A stretch of 64,000 nt of DNA from Spodoptera frugiperda (GCF_023101765.2 NC_064221.1:10473465-10537464); one strand, 5' to 3'. Shown: positions 1 through 13,590, numbered from the stretch's first letter. Numbers and translations are program-made. The notes: generated from the sequence alone by a model not told the origin.

Positions 1-1834
1 TTCGCAAACATTTATAAGGAGTTTCACTTTCGGCAAAATGATTTTAATTTAATATTAATTATAATTAAATTGTGATGATTATATTATTAATCGTTTAGAT
101 GTATTTTTGTATCTGCTTCTATTTTAGTTTCGTCATGTCCTTGTCGTGAAACTTGCTAGATAATTCAATGTTTTGCTTGATAGATACTACAAAAATATAC
201 CAACAAAGTTGTACTTAAAATGCTAATTGATTGAACTAAAACATAATTAACCTAAAACCGAGCAGGATGACAATGATTTTTTCGGATTATGTTTACATTG
301 TAATCGATTTCTCACATAATCTTGAGTTCATTAGCTATACAAATTCAAATGTGCGCATTTACATATCTTTGTGGACATAATAAATAGTCTACCTACACTT
401 CGATGAATCAACTTAGAGATTAACACGCGCATATAGGCTGTAGGCGTGTCTGTGCGTGTGTGCGTGCCTGGCTCACTTTCACTTTTTTCGTTAATATGCC
501 TTTTGTGTTTTTGGATGATGTTATGTTGTATGGAATCATGATGTAGGATCTACGGTGTGAATGCTAGGTATGTGTGAATGGTAGTTGGACTGTTAAATTT
601 TTTTCATGGCATGGAATTCAGTAAGCGCGAAAAATTTGGTTTAAAATTGAATTGTTATTTAACCTAGATCGTTGAACTAAATCATTTAGTAGGCTATTTT
701 ACTTCCTAATGTAATATTGGTCCAAGATTAGAGTTTTACTAGTTACCTACCGTTTAAAAAAAATTTTTTATTATGTCTTATAGACAAATTAGATTCTAGA
801 ATCCACCAGACATCCGTTTTCAACTTACAAAATGCGCTAAGCAGAACAGAGGGCCGGTGCCAAGCGGCGCGCGCGCCGCTTTGCGCAACCCAGCAGTATG
901 TGTGTCAAACGATCGACGAACGACTTATGTCATGCAAGAGAATGTTGCCTTTATTTGTTTTGATTGTTTTTACTATATTTTTATTAGTTTATAATAAAAA
1001 AAAAACGAAATATATTATTTTAGATTTCGCAATCAACAAGATTTAAAGCATTATAATTATTTATTTTTACTTTGTTCCTGCTATCTATCTAAATTCTATA
1101 AATCTAAAGGTTATCCAATGTACAAGATAATGTTTTACGACCGATCGCCTACGTACCACGAGTGCTGAGTAATATCTTATTTGAATTCAAATTAAATTTA
1201 CTTTGACGTACAACAAGAATCGTGTCATAATTCACTGTCGTCACCTTGGCTATTCATAGGGAAATTAGGATAAGTTGTTCAAAGTTACAGTCATAAGAAA
1301 ATAATAGAATTAAAATCTAAAAATAATTATTTGACAATCCGATTAAAATTATGAAGTTAATCACATACTATAATTAGCATAAATAACGATACTAAAAAAA
1401 AATATAAAAAAAGAAAATTTTAAGATTTTTTTTAAATCATGGTTCAGTTATTGCATAAGTCCGTGCTCAGGCGCAGGAGCGGCGGCCATGTTGGAAAGTT
1501 TTCGGCAATGTCCGGGGAAATCTGTGACGCGGCATGCTCGATTATATTTGTATACGCCTTTATTCTGCAGGGTAGGTAGAAATCGAGCCTTTTAAAGGCA
1601 CTTTGTAAAGAACATATTTTTATATTTTGAAGGTACCCCTCTAAAATCATGTTCATTACACTTTTAGTTCAATTTTGTAACCCACAACTACTAATTTCGA
1701 CATTAATCAAACCTCAAAATCTCTAACTTCCCTTCATCATGAGTAGCATGAATGTGATGGGAGCTCAAGAAGTATGCAAGATACTATTCTGCAACTCCAT
1801 AGGACATATACATGAATTTGTGTTACGTATGAAT
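1..1834. other. AT-rich non-coding stretch, no gene recognised
   Basis: No repeat family or coding region is recognised. Positions 862-881 hold a perfect 20-bp G+C palindrome. A more GC-rich patch around 1460-1600 contains, on the minus strand, an ATG at 1489 in good context that opens only 13 codons (MAAAPAPEHGLMQ). It could be an untranslated exon, but nothing proves this. Confidence 0.5.
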
Positions 1835-1998
1835 ACTAGCTGACCCAGCAAACTACGTACCGCCTCCAATATTTTTCTGGCCTTTCAAACATTCCCTGGA
1901 CTTCCACAAATAATTCCAGACCAAAAATTTTCTCGAGTTCTCGTTCTAGAGTTTTAGCAAGACTTATGAACAGCAATAGATTTTTATATACAGTGATA
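1835..1998 (+). repeat. Dispersed repeat E (starts ACTAGCTGACCC)
   Basis: The copy starts ACTAGCTGACCCAGCAAACT and continues through a segment reading close to CCCTGGACTTCCACAAATAA. It ends near an AT-rich tail. Related copies in this window are at 18848-18980, 22832-23012 (opposite strand) and 34911-35075. The family is very common in moth genomes; I treat it as a transposon end of uncertain class. Confidence 0.6.
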
Positions 1999-4900
1999 TA
2001 TTGTACAAACATATTATGTTGGTAACTATATTTTGGTACAACCTTGTCCCAATGAAACGGGGAAGTGAGTTACCATGATACATGGCTCGATATTATAACA
2101 ATGTTAAACAAGATGATACAAAACTAATTATACACATTATGCCGCTTCAATGACCGCTTGATAATGAACAGGAAGAAACTGATAATTCACTCATAGTATA
2201 AAGTGTTATAATAACACACGAAATTCAATGAGCTCATAAAATAATTACTGTCGTCATTGAAAAATAATTAAATCTAACGAAGAGAGAATTTGTATTTACC
2301 CTTTATTGGAATGGGTAAACTATAAAGTAGCATCTAAAGACAAACCACATTAAAAGAAATGGTCAATAATTTATTGTGTTATGGAATACATTTTGGTAAA
2401 TCTATAAAAAAATCAGCAACAGGGTACAGAAAAACTATAAGTAGGATAATGAACCTTATACTCTTAAAAATAAAGACTATTGCAATGTAAAAAATAAAAC
2501 GATTAATTTAAACATGATGCGTATTATATCACTGGGACATACAACACCATAATATCTGGCTTACAATACTTCTAACACTTTCATACTGCCCTAGTACCTA
2601 TCCACAAAACTTCATTCCCTATCACACAAGTTCGTAGTACTAACACAATTGACTCCAAGCCCTTTCAAGGCCAATAATATACAAAAATGGGTCACGAGAT
2701 TGAATGCGATATACCATCAAGTGTTCACTTCCCAGTGGCATGCCCATCATTATCAGGCTCACTAGTTTTGCTACCATTTTTATCATTAGTTACACCATCA
2801 TTATAAAGTCCATCTTTTATTCTATCGTCTATTTTGTTCTTCAAATTCTCTCTCTCTCTCTCTTATGTAATGTTTCTTTCCCTTTCCTTCCTCTTGTTCT
2901 TTATAATCCTCGTCCCTTGAATCAACCATTTCCCTATCATCTATAATCAAATTTCCGAATGGACTGTTACGTAAATTATTTATAACTTTTCGAATCGATT
3001 GCTAACTCTTAAAAAAATATGCGCCCTAAAATGTTGACTTAAGAAAACCTTACAAAATAAAGTTTAGAAGAAATCACGTGTATTCGCGGGTGCTTTACTT
3101 CGCCTTGCAAAATTATGAAGAAATATGGAAATATTGATTGTTTACAACTTATTTTTCTTGCGTTAGCCGGTCACTGTTTTTATTTAATAGTCAGTTAATT
3201 TGATCTGAATTCATTAAAACTTTAACATTAAGATTGATACTTATTATAGTCATTGCATAACAGAGTTTAAGGTGTTTAAATTCTTAACATAAGCAGACTT
3301 GTGACACAAATTCATTGTTACTACTTAAAACTTAGTCTTTTTTCTTATGCGTGGGACTCTTTATAGTGAATACCACCTAAATTCCACTCAAATTCTTTCA
3401 ACGTTAGATATCTACCATTGATAAGTTAGGAGGAAAATATATCTCACTGACGTTTCTGAACAACAGATTACCTACATTCTTGTATTTCCTCATTCCTCAC
3501 CCATTTTCCTATAACACCAGGCCTCTATTTGGACCTTGACTTTGGTAGCTTCAAAGAAACAGTTCACCAGTTTCCTGTCACACGGTTTCTCTCAAGGGTC
3601 GATCATGGCGACGGTCACGTGATCAAAATTTTCCTTCTTTGCTTACAATGAATGAAACAGAATTTCGTAATAGTTCCCTCTGTGAAGCAACCCCTCACCT
3701 ATGGTGGCTTGTGAATTTCGTAACATGTTTTTTTGAATCTGTAGGAGTTCTACTATTTCACATCGAGTTGTTAACTGAGCTGAAATTATGAGTAAAAAAA
3801 TTTATGAGCAAATATCCCGAACAACTGCCCAGTCAAACAGCGCAACAAGAATTTTTCTCGAACATTATCGAAAAAAAAAATATTTCACCATGTTGTCGGT
3901 TGGTACTTGGAAGTTTCCAAGTGCTTTGCTTGGTTTCCTTTTGAAGTAGTAAAAGTATTTTCTTTCCTTCTAACCACGTTTCTTGCACATTGGGAGTCGC
4001 GTGGTATTGTTTGCCTCTAAGGACCACGTTCTCTGAAGCACATGTTTTTCGTCGCGGTAGGAAAGATGTGAAACACCACGTTTTACATTGTAATTTGAGA
4101 AAATTTTTATACAATGCAATCTTGAAAATAGGTTGGCAGTTTGGATAACAATTTGGTGTTAGAGAAGGGCCATTTTAAAGGTTCACAAATGACACTATGA
4201 TTAGATCACTTGTGTGAAGTAATGTGATGTAGTTTTGTTGAACGACAAACAGACAATCTTTAGTTGTATTGTCGATATAATTGGAAAACTTTTCTACATT
4301 TGTAAGTACGCACTCATTCATAGCTAGTTGAGTATTTAGGGCACGAAGTGATAATAATGACATACATTCGTTATCAAATCACTAAATAAACAAACAAACA
4401 TATCTGATAGATCGCCGATAGATATTTTGGGTTCAGTGAGTAAAAAGTAGATTGTGGATTGAAGGACCAAAAATAAATGCTATAGTACTTAATATTTAGT
4501 AGAATTTATTTGTATTTGAAGAAAAAGGTATGAAATAAATTAGATTTTCTAAGATTTTCTATGCTTTCAGCATGAGGAAACTCTAAATATTTTTGTCATA
4601 GGACTACTAAGGTGATAATATATTTAAGTCATACCAAAAAGTGTTCGCTGTATTAACATGTACTAGGACCACATAACACAAAAGCGTTGTTGTTATAAAA
4701 AAGTTCACATATTTTGCATGTGCTTTTAACTCTAAGCTTTCGTGATTGAATGATTGGACATACTTCTTTCTTATGGCATCCTAGTAAATAGATAGTTTAC
4801 CTTTACCTATTTATTTATAAGGAAATTTCCTCCTTTTGCTACAAATAAAACCTGACACGTAACTACCACATGCTATTGACAATCAATTGTCTTATTTATC

Positions 4901-7900
4901 GATCGCATTCCATGAGAAAAGTATTACTCATTGATTGTTAGTCCCATCCACTTATCTGTGGTACTTATCTTTAAGATTACTTTCAATCGAGACTGGTACT
5001 GGCATTTTTTATATGAAAGTACTCTTTAAAAACCTTTGCAATTTTTGGAACTAGTTGTAATTTGATCTTTATAATAGGGAACTACAATTGAATATCCCTT
5101 GCTCCATTTTAACATAAAGGAAATTGTATTATAGGTAGAAACGCATCAATGAATGTAGTGATGAATGTTGACCGGTCAACATACTAGTACTGAGCTACAG
5201 CGCGCGATGGTAATGTATGCAATTGATTTTGATACGCTTTTGTTTTCATATCATTCATAATCTTATCAAATGTTCTTTTAGGAATTTTTCATTGAGTCAG
5301 TCTAGACTGGAAAACACGTTAAAAATACTTATATGAATCATGTATTCTGTTTGAAACGTAGTATTTTTGTTGTCTACCATATTGATTCATTGTGATAAGT
5401 ACTCAATCAAGTGTTGTTTACTGATGAGTGCAACAAATAATAAAAAAACATTCTTGATTATAATTGACTCGGTAAACACGAGATGTGCTAGTTAAATATT
5501 TAAATCTATTAGATAACTGAAATGATTTAATCGTCGTTACATAATTTGAACAGTCAGCATACTTCTGTTCCCCCAAAACATTGACCTCTCAAATCTTAAC
5601 GTAATTATCAGCCGTGCGTCCGCTACAACGGCCGCATTTAAAGTGACAATCGGCTCGCTTTGAGCTGCGCTAGCGCCGACCCGACGCACTTTCACTGCGA
5701 GTTCGTGTGCGTGAGCTACTGAAGTAGGCGTGGCCACGTTTTTTTATTAATTTGGCCCACATTTGGGATTCTGTTACGTCAGCGTGCATCGCACTTGCAT
5801 CGAACTGGATGTAGGAAACGTCACGCGAATGCGCGTGCAATGTCATTATTGTATAAGTAACGTAATGTTTTGTAAGAATCGTAGCGCGGTACGCTGCGTG
5901 TTTATGTTAAAGAGGTGCTCAGAAGACCTCTTCTGTTTCATGTTTCCTTAGTATTTCATTTTATCCTCTAAGTAAGTTTCCGTGTTGATTCACAATTATC
6001 ATTACTAGTACTACGTCTGATTCTATTTACAAACAATGGCTTATCCGTGGAACTTCTAATAACCTTCAGTTGTGACTAATTTCTTTGGTTATTATTATAC
6101 TTAAGTACGTCTAAATACCTATTTCCTGGGACATTTTTGCGTGGCAGTTACTGAAGATGTTTATGATTTAATTGTGATAGAGATACAATAATATTACAGA
6201 TCATTTGTTATCCTTCTTTTTACTGATTTTATAATTATGTGTGTACATTGTAATAACAAGAAAATTGGTCCTTCAAGACGCATTCGAGAATAGCAGTCTA
6301 TTGAAGTTCTTACCTCACATATTGTGCGTTATAGAGTGAAATACATTGACACCAAAATATAAACTTGGTCGGTATCGTGTATGTGTTGTCGCTATTGTTA
6401 CTATTTTAATGAACGCTCACAATTAAACTATGTTTCCAATTTCCAATGAGATAACGCTAGCTATTTTCCTTTATTTCTATTTATTATGAATACAAAACAG
6501 ATAAAGATGCAGTTTTAATCTCTCTTAAAGTATCTAAATTCTCTATAATTAAAAGCAGGTATATGTCAGCACAGTACCATCTAAACAACGACCCATATTT
6601 ACCGATGTGTGCGTACATTATGTCACCACGCACACATCGATCTATTTCACCGAACACAAAAAACCCACAATCTATTTCCGAGGTCACAAACCAACGAGTC
6701 CCAAGCCAGTATCATAAAAAAATCACACAGTAAGGTCAATGACCTGCCGCCGAAACGCATCGGGTAATGCACTCATGCTCCGGCGCGGGATACCACGATA
6801 GTACTTGGTACTTTGACTTTTGATTGCTTTAATCTTTTTATGATCGAATTGAACTGTTGGGATCTCTGTGTGCCTGGTACTTCGTTGGGAAAATTGAAGG
6901 GTTTATTTAGCGTGATTTTTATTAATGTATCTCAAAAGAAAATAAAAGTTATGGCTTGGCTTATAAACTTTATTGAATTATTTTTAGCTCATGTTTTTGT
7001 TCGTAGAAATTTCTATTCTTATACCTGTTTTCGGTTATCTTATGCCTTACCTACTAAGGTAAACGACCAGCGATGAGTTCACAAGGAACTTAGTTCATTA
7101 ATCTGATTTCCCTATGGGTTTAGTATCTCAGACAGTGGCCGCTTTACATATGCTTTAAATCTCGTTACGGAAGAACTAATCAACTCTCTTGAATTTGAAA
7201 ATAGAAGATTATTCTAGAGAAACCCTGTTTAACTTATGCTATCCTAGTACTTTTTTGTAGGAATTTCAATTTAAAATATTCGAAAAAATGTGCATTAATT
7301 TCTTGTTGATAGTAAAGTTATGTTTTCCAATATGCATAGCCTAATATTTACTGCGTAAAAATAACTATAAGTTGTATAAGACTTTTCCATATAGAAGATT
7401 TACTGCTACAAACAGTACATATTATAAAAATCTAACAATGCAAATAAATTAATATAAAAGTTAGATAATATTTACGAGACGTCATCCTGTCACCAATCTA
7501 ATAAGATGCTTACGAACTTCTCACATTTATAAATGTCAGTGTAGGTATAATAGAGAACCTTTTTCTATGACATAAGCTTCCTCAAACCGTAGTTTATCGC
7601 CATCTGTTTGCTAGTAACTAGTTATTAAGTAACTGATATATTACTTGATGCCACACCTGAATCTAATGTTATATAGTAGCCAAGTGATGACAACCTAGTA
7701 GGTATTTGATAAAGATTCAATACTTTTGCCCAAAAAGTGAGTCCTATTTTAACTAAGAACCCATAGATGACAATGTTATAGCTAATATTGCCCAGAAATT
7801 GCATTAGAATTCAAAATATGATTCATTAGGGTTGGGACAGCTTTGAATGCTAGGAATTTATGAAACTGGTCCTTTGAGCCGAATGGCTAGAGTATCGAAA

Positions 7901-8680
7901 TTACAACTGGTCCTTTTCTCTACATCAACACCACTAGAAGTAGGGACATTGAAATCTTTATCTAAGACGAAACAAGGAAACCCCGTGCAATATGAAACGT
8001 CACAGTGATTTTTAAAAATTATAACCCAAAAAATGACGATCTAAAAAAATCCGTGCCAATGTGAATAGACTTATTAATGTTGACATTTCGCACGTCCCAC
8101 TTTCTACTAACATTCAACTTCAAAAATTACGGTGACGTAATAATAATACTGGGACATTGGGTCTTGGGGTCTTATGTAAGTTGAATTTGGCGTTGCATAA
8201 CCTGTGAAAGTCGGTCGGCAAGCTTCCGTGGTGACGTAATGGTTCTCAAGTGCTGGCATACTTGTGTGGACCATGAAACCGTTTTTAAACTATTTGGTTG
8301 CGGTCATGTGAAGTTTGAAAGTTGATTTTTAGGTTAGAATCTGGTTGAGACTGCTTCACTTGGTGAGCGCGAGCGTGGCTGATGATTGTGAGAATTTTGG
8401 TCCTTTGGTCATCTGAAGGTTTACTAGGACATATTTGTGAGGATTCTGGATGTATGCTGTGGTGTATGGCAAGATCTGTATCTTATATGATGACAAGGGA
8501 AAACTGGTTGAATCATAACCCCATTTATGACTAATCTATTCAATGTTTGCGAGGTGGTATTTACGTATCTGCATTTATCATTATATCATATTGGCAGATC
8601 AAGAAGTATTGATTAGAGATGATAATCCTAAAAATATCATCAAGCTTCTTTTTAATAGGTTCTTATTAACGTTTATTTTT
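1999..8680. other. Long AT-rich non-coding stretch
   Basis: No coding region or RNA gene is recognised. It contains a TC microsatellite (2847-2863), a perfect 14-bp palindrome GTTGACCGGTCAAC (5167-5180), a GC-richer patch (5537-5900) and several copies of the RGTACYAGG motif (2580-2600, 4659-4677, 4771-4787, 7231-7251). Open frames here are short, lysine- or phenylalanine-rich, and look like chance. It could be intergenic or a large intron. Confidence 0.5.
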
Positions 8681-8693
8681 CTTTTTGTTACAG

Positions 8694-8746
8694 ATGGAGT
8701 AAAAATCGGCATAACGCAAGCCCGTGTGATACTGTGCATTAACTAA
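8694..8746 (+). CDS. Candidate terminal exon (weak)
   Basis: A pyrimidine-rich tract (about 8671-8690) ends in TTACAG, a good splice acceptor. After it, two phases stay open for the short remaining distance. One ends RWSKNRHNASPCDTVH then TAA at 8740-8742. The other ends GVKIGITQARVILCIN then TAA at 8744-8746. AT-rich, UTR-like sequence follows with an AATAAA near 9355. I do not recognise the protein. An acceptor plus under 20 codons can arise by chance, so this is only a candidate last coding exon of a gene whose other exons lie elsewhere. Confidence 0.2.
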
Positions 8747-11148
8747 ACTTAACAAAAAAAAAAGATATATGTGACGCCTCTACATTGTAAGTTTAGTTAG
8801 CGGAATTACTATGTGATTTTTACAGTTTACTTTTTTTTATAAATATACACGGATAGTTTAGATTTTAAGCTGAATAACGTAAGATTAGAAGAAGACGTAA
8901 CAGCGCATAGATGCATACGATTGAACTTATTTTTGTTAAAGTTACATTATTATGTAATTAATTATTTAATTGAATTGGTACGTGATTAATTTCATTGCAA
9001 TGTCACAGGTAAACAAACATTATAATCACCAATCCTGATGCTTCCATTTTTATTTTAAATGAAAATTGTGTTCCAACTTTTGTGCAATGTTGAATTATTC
9101 GAATGCACATCACTACAGCGATTGAGGTAGGGTTGACACGGTGAATAATTACGTGAATTATTTATAAACTAATATTATTTATTCAAATATTATAAATCTA
9201 TGTAATTACGTGTTTTTGTAGTCTTACGTTTTAATACCTGTCATCAGATGTAACCGGTGAGTCCTGTCGTAAAGAAGTGATCTCAAACGTAGGCAGGGCC
9301 AGCTCACCACACGATCACTGCCATTGTTGTCTCGAAAATGTACTCTAAAGTCATAACAATAAAGTCTAAGTTTACCTAAAGGCTGCATCATAGTTCTTCG
9401 TCAATTCATTGTCATAATATACCATCATTTGTCATAGATTTTTGTTAATATGACACTCCATTAATTGATGTCGTACCAAGATTGTTGTTAAAGATGTTAA
9501 ATGAAAAAAATAAAAGATTACTTATTGTTAAAATGAAAACTATTATAATAAAAATGAATGAATATAAATAATTATTGTTGTTGTTGCTTTTACATTTTAG
9601 TGCATTAACATTTAATTATGGTCGTTTTTATTTTAAATGAAAATTATTCTTTTATTTTTCTTCATAATTGTTGTCATTAATTAGAGAATTTTTACTTTGT
9701 AATGGATTTATGAGACATCGACAAGTCACGCAGCATTCATAATGAAAAAAAAAACTCATTAAATATGACTGATCAGATTTTCACCACGAAGACGATAATT
9801 TACTGAACTTTTTCTTATTTTTTCGTTAAATATTATGTTAGTTTACTGTAATATATAGAATAGTAGCTATAGTTTATGTTATGTTAATGTAAATTGGTTG
9901 TATATAATTTTGAATCAATAATCAAATGTTTAGAGTTAATATGTAATTGTTTTCGATAACTCCTTGGACTTAAACCACAGAAGAGGTAAATACTATCGTA
10001 TGGTAGCTCGATTATGTTGAAAAATTGTTGGTTTTTATGTGTTTACCTGTTCTGCTGAGAAATTTTATTGATCGTTGAGGAAATACAACTCTTTTTATTA
10101 TTATTCTTTTTAATAAAAAATATTTAATGTGTACATAATTCTTAATTTAGGCGTATCGCTAAGCGTATCTAGTGTTTAATGTTTCTTTTGGGTAAATATT
10201 ATTTTGTTGAGTCTAAAAAATTTTTTATTCCTATTAAAGTACCTTTTAACTTTCTTTTTTGTTAGATATTTTCTTGTCTACTTACTTTTAAGATTAAGTG
10301 ATGTTTTAAATGATAAAATCATGATCTATTATGGCGTCGCCAGATGGCAAGTACAAGGAGCTATTTATGTTAAAAATATACTTACTGATGTAAATGTTAT
10401 GCGCTACTTAATTTCGTTTTACGGTAGCTACAAGCACGGGTTCTAGGCTGCTTAAAACAGATTTATATAATTATTTTAATAAAAAAACAAAATGCAAACA
10501 ATAACTTTGAGTGCCACCCCTAATGGTGTAATTAAAAGTATAAATAAAGTTGTCTATGCTTACTTAGGGTTGGCAGTCATTGTAAAACGGGTCTCGAAAC
10601 AGATAGTTACCAGATTGAATCCTACAATGTAATAATGATTATAAGAGAAATGACATCTACACACTGTGGAATAAATAATAAAACTATATTTTATAATTAT
10701 ATTACAAAATAAAATATATTCTTTATACATATAATAATATTTTTATAAAATACATTGTATAGTAACTATTTATAAAAAAACGTATTTTCTCTCTCTCTAT
10801 GTCTTTTTAATGCTATTTATATACACAAACCTATTTAATATTTATATAAAAAATAAACAAAAGACTTGTATAAATATTTCTAAAAACATATCTTGTGTGT
10901 AGACGTCATAATACTATACTCCGTCCCGTTTTTACCTGCTTTTATTTAAACATATACATATAATATATAAAATAAGCCTAAGCACATGAAATATATTTTC
11001 AAATACTTTGTATAAATATAATATATATATAGAAAATTAAAATGTACTAAAGAAAAATTGTTTTGGCTTCAATTAATACTAAATAGGAGAGTAAGTTCCG
11101 AAATATTGTTATTTCTTACATTTATGTGAGACAAAGGCCTTATGTACA
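8747..11148. other. AT-rich non-coding stretch, possibly 3' UTR
   Basis: No repeat family or gene is recognised. AATAAA signals occur near 9355 and 10545. If the exon proposed just upstream is real, part of this would be its 3' UTR. Confidence 0.4.
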
Positions 11149-11275
11149 AATACTCAAACGCTACTCAATTTTAGGACGCTCTCAAGACTAGTTCTGTCTC
11201 TACCAATTCTATATAAAATGACAGAGATAGCACGATATTTAAGTGCAGCTTAAAATTGAGTGGCATTTCAGTATT
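11149..11275. mobile_element. Short inverted-repeat element (MITE-like), 127 bp
   Basis: Two inverted arms of about 27 bp (11149-11175 and 11249-11275) match at nearly every position around a core of CTACTCAATTTTAG. The 70-bp interior includes GACAGAGATAGCACGATAT and has no coding capacity. A related right half lies at 62922-63007. No target duplication could be assigned, so the superfamily is unknown. Confidence 0.6.
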
Positions 11276-11845
11276 CCGGCGTTAGATACATAATTATGTC
11301 TTGTTTTCTTATGCTTTGTTAAAAAAAAATGTTGTTTTATTTTTAAAGTTTTTTTTTCTACGTCGTCCAGATGGTGCTATAAGATCAAATCTTTCTATAC
11401 TTCTGAGCCAAAGACTATTATTTTTTTTCCTTAATGTTTTGTTATTGCGCGCGAAAATTCAGACGCATATTGGTAAATACAAAAAAAATATGAAAAAATA
11501 ATCAATGCAAAATAATGACTTGCACAAAAAGAAGTACAGAGTATATTGTAAAAATGTTTTTTTTTATGTTCACCAATATGCGTCTATTTTCCTTTTCGGA
11601 ATGAGTTATGTATAATTTATACAATATATATTTTCTTTGACCTATTTTGTATATTTCAAAGTCCTATTTGGTAGGAAGGAATGAGGCCTTGCTAATTTTC
11701 TCTGACAATAATGTTAGTGGTAGCAGAACCACGTAACTTCGATGTTATAGGTGCAATTAAATTTAATATATACCTATTTAATAGAAAAATACTTTATTGT
11801 TTTCTTTCAAACCCTTATTAAATTACCAATATTTTTTAAAGTAAA
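11276..11845. other. AT-rich non-coding stretch
   Basis: Nothing is recognised beyond runs of A and T. The 66-codon frame starting at 11301 is low-complexity and not convincing. Confidence 0.5.
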
Positions 11846-11876
11846 GTTTGTCCAACACTAGAATCTTCTCCTATGT
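11846..11876 (-). repeat. Small fragment of tRNA-derived SINE F
   Basis: It resembles the 3' end of the SINE F copies at 58404-58592 and 38985-39178 (AACACTAGAAT...TTCTCCT). It is too short for certainty. Confidence 0.3.
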
Positions 11877-11920
11877 AGTGGACATTTGGACGATGTCAGA
11901 TCCAGAGCCATATTTAAAAA

Positions 11921-12233
11921 ACATCACTCCTTTTATCCTCAAAAGTGTAGACAGAGGTGCACATTGCGGCTCGTAACGCCGCTATACAATGTACACTCAC
12001 TTTTTTTTTATTTTTTTTTTAACATTTAATGGGTCGACGTTTGGCCGCTATTCCACCATTTTTGTTATAAGTCCCATCTAATAGAGGGTAAGCCTATTGC
12101 CATATAATGGGCACTTTCCCAGTTCCGCGCTTCTACTGAGAAATTTTCGAAAATCCGAAAAATTCCTAGCAATACTTTGCCTGAGACCCTTTGTCCAGCA
12201 GTCATACTTGCGGTCACTCGACCAACGAAGCAG
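11921..12233 (-). mobile_element. tRNA-derived SINE, family B
   Basis: On the minus strand this reads as a decayed tRNA-like head (about 12160-12233, GACCGCAAGTATGACTGCTG region). The family body with TGGCAATAGGC-type sequence follows, then the tail motif ending in a GGATAAAAGG...GTGATGT variant. About 50 bp at 12016-12065, containing GGGTCGACGTTTGGCCGCTA, is foreign to the family and looks like an insertion or a piece of another repeat. Confidence 0.75.
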
Positions 12234-12489
12234 CCAGATTTACTGATATAGTTTTTCCAGGATGGTATTACAGAACCTTTGATGGAAAGGAGGAGCCACT
12301 TTAAAAACTTTTCCCGCCCTGGATGAGACAAGAAGGGGTTTTAGACTCTTTTTGCCTAAAGATCACTTCATTTTTGTACTCCTGCTTTGAGAATCGGATT
12401 CGAAGCGAATATTCGAAAGATACAATACGTTACAATTCGCCATTGAACATAAAGAAAAGGGGTCTTAATTAAACAGTTGGCGAGGACAG

Positions 12490-12585
12490 ACAGTGGCCCA
12501 GTTGGCAGCCCAGTGGCACAGTTGGCAGGCCCGAGCTCGTGTACTAGAGGTCGCAGGTTCAAATCCTGCCCACGCCTAGTGTCTC
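12490..12585 (+). repeat. tRNA-like SINE head fragment
   Basis: It contains GGTCGCAGGTTCAAATCCTG, a good pol III B-box, preceded by duplicated GGCACAGTTGGCA-type sequence resembling an A-box region. There is no tRNA cloverleaf and no terminator, so I read it as a SINE head rather than a tRNA gene. Confidence 0.4.
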
Positions 12586-12599
12586 ATGTTTCCTTATTT

Positions 12600-13277
12600 A
12601 GGTCTATGTCATAGAACAATAGTTTCTTCTTGATTATTCATTTTAGTTTGCTGTGAAATTGGTTGAGTGGAAATTCAAATGTAGGTATCATAAATGAGTT
12701 ATTTTCGAAAATCTAGAAAATACTTTGCTCGACACTGGAAGCAAAGCGGAATGCCCGTGAACAGCAGTATAGCAAACTAAAATAAATAATTAGGAGAAGT
12801 CATTGATAGTCAGAGTAGACGGATAGGAAATGCCGGCTTCTTCTAGCTGTTTCAAATATTGACGTGTAATATTGAAGTGTTATTTTGTAATCTACTTGCA
12901 GAAATAAATATCGTTTATCATTTATTTATTACTGGACAATCCCCCCCTCCTAAAAGTCGGGTATATATATACGGGTCATATACGGGTAGTTTTAATAGTA
13001 CATATATAAGTCTATCTACAAATTGTTTTTCAATAAATCAAAACTGTCCAAAGTCTGCACCGCGGTGATAGTCTGCATATCTCTTCAATGAATAACACTT
13101 GTCTGGATGTGTCGCATGCCTTGGCATATCCGGTGCCAATTGAGGGCTGGCCCAATACGCCAATAGATGGCCAAACATTGGATCAAACATTGGAAGATAG
13201 GTTTCTTATCTATCTTTGTAAATATAGGTGTGTCTTTGATGGACAACTTTAAGACCTTGATGACCTGGTAAAGATCC
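12600..13277. other. Unassigned non-coding stretch
   Basis: No gene is recognised. A small run of TATATATACGGGTCATATACGG-like direct repeats occurs near 12961-12990. Confidence 0.4.
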
Positions 13278-13430
13278 CTTTTTTTAAGGGGTGAAAATCT
13301 GACTGACTTTTCTCACCTTGGACGATGCGAAAGGGAGTGTCAGACTCTTACTGACTAAAAACCACCCCGTTCCTATGTTCCTTTTCGAGCCGGAGCCCCG
13401 GTAACCCACTAGGCAGTTAGCATCTCTGGG
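13278..13430 (-). repeat. R1-type LINE 3' end (family A)
   Basis: Family A is oriented with its A-rich tail on the left here. The diagnostic segments are GTGTCAGACTCTTACTGACT, AAAACCACCCCGTTCCTA and GAGCCGGAGCCCCGGTAA. Longer copies at 47780-48269 and 52431-53050 join this sequence to the C-terminal coding end of an R1-clade non-LTR retrotransposon, so I interpret all the short copies as 5'-truncated insertions. Confidence 0.75.
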
Positions 13431-13590
13431 CAGTAAAGGTCCCTGGATCTAAGTGGCTTCCATCTAGCTCCTCTTGACATTACCAGAGGATCAAAAAAAG
13501 ACCGGTAACATAGTTGTATAATACCTTGCAGTTACCTGAGGGGAGTGTAAATAAAGGACTCATTCTTCTCCATAGGAATCTACACTTTGA

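Noticed and set aside
1444..1656. 70-codon minus-strand frame
   Set aside because: No domain, no splice context and no repeat match. The GC-richer patch may be an exon but the frame itself is not supported.
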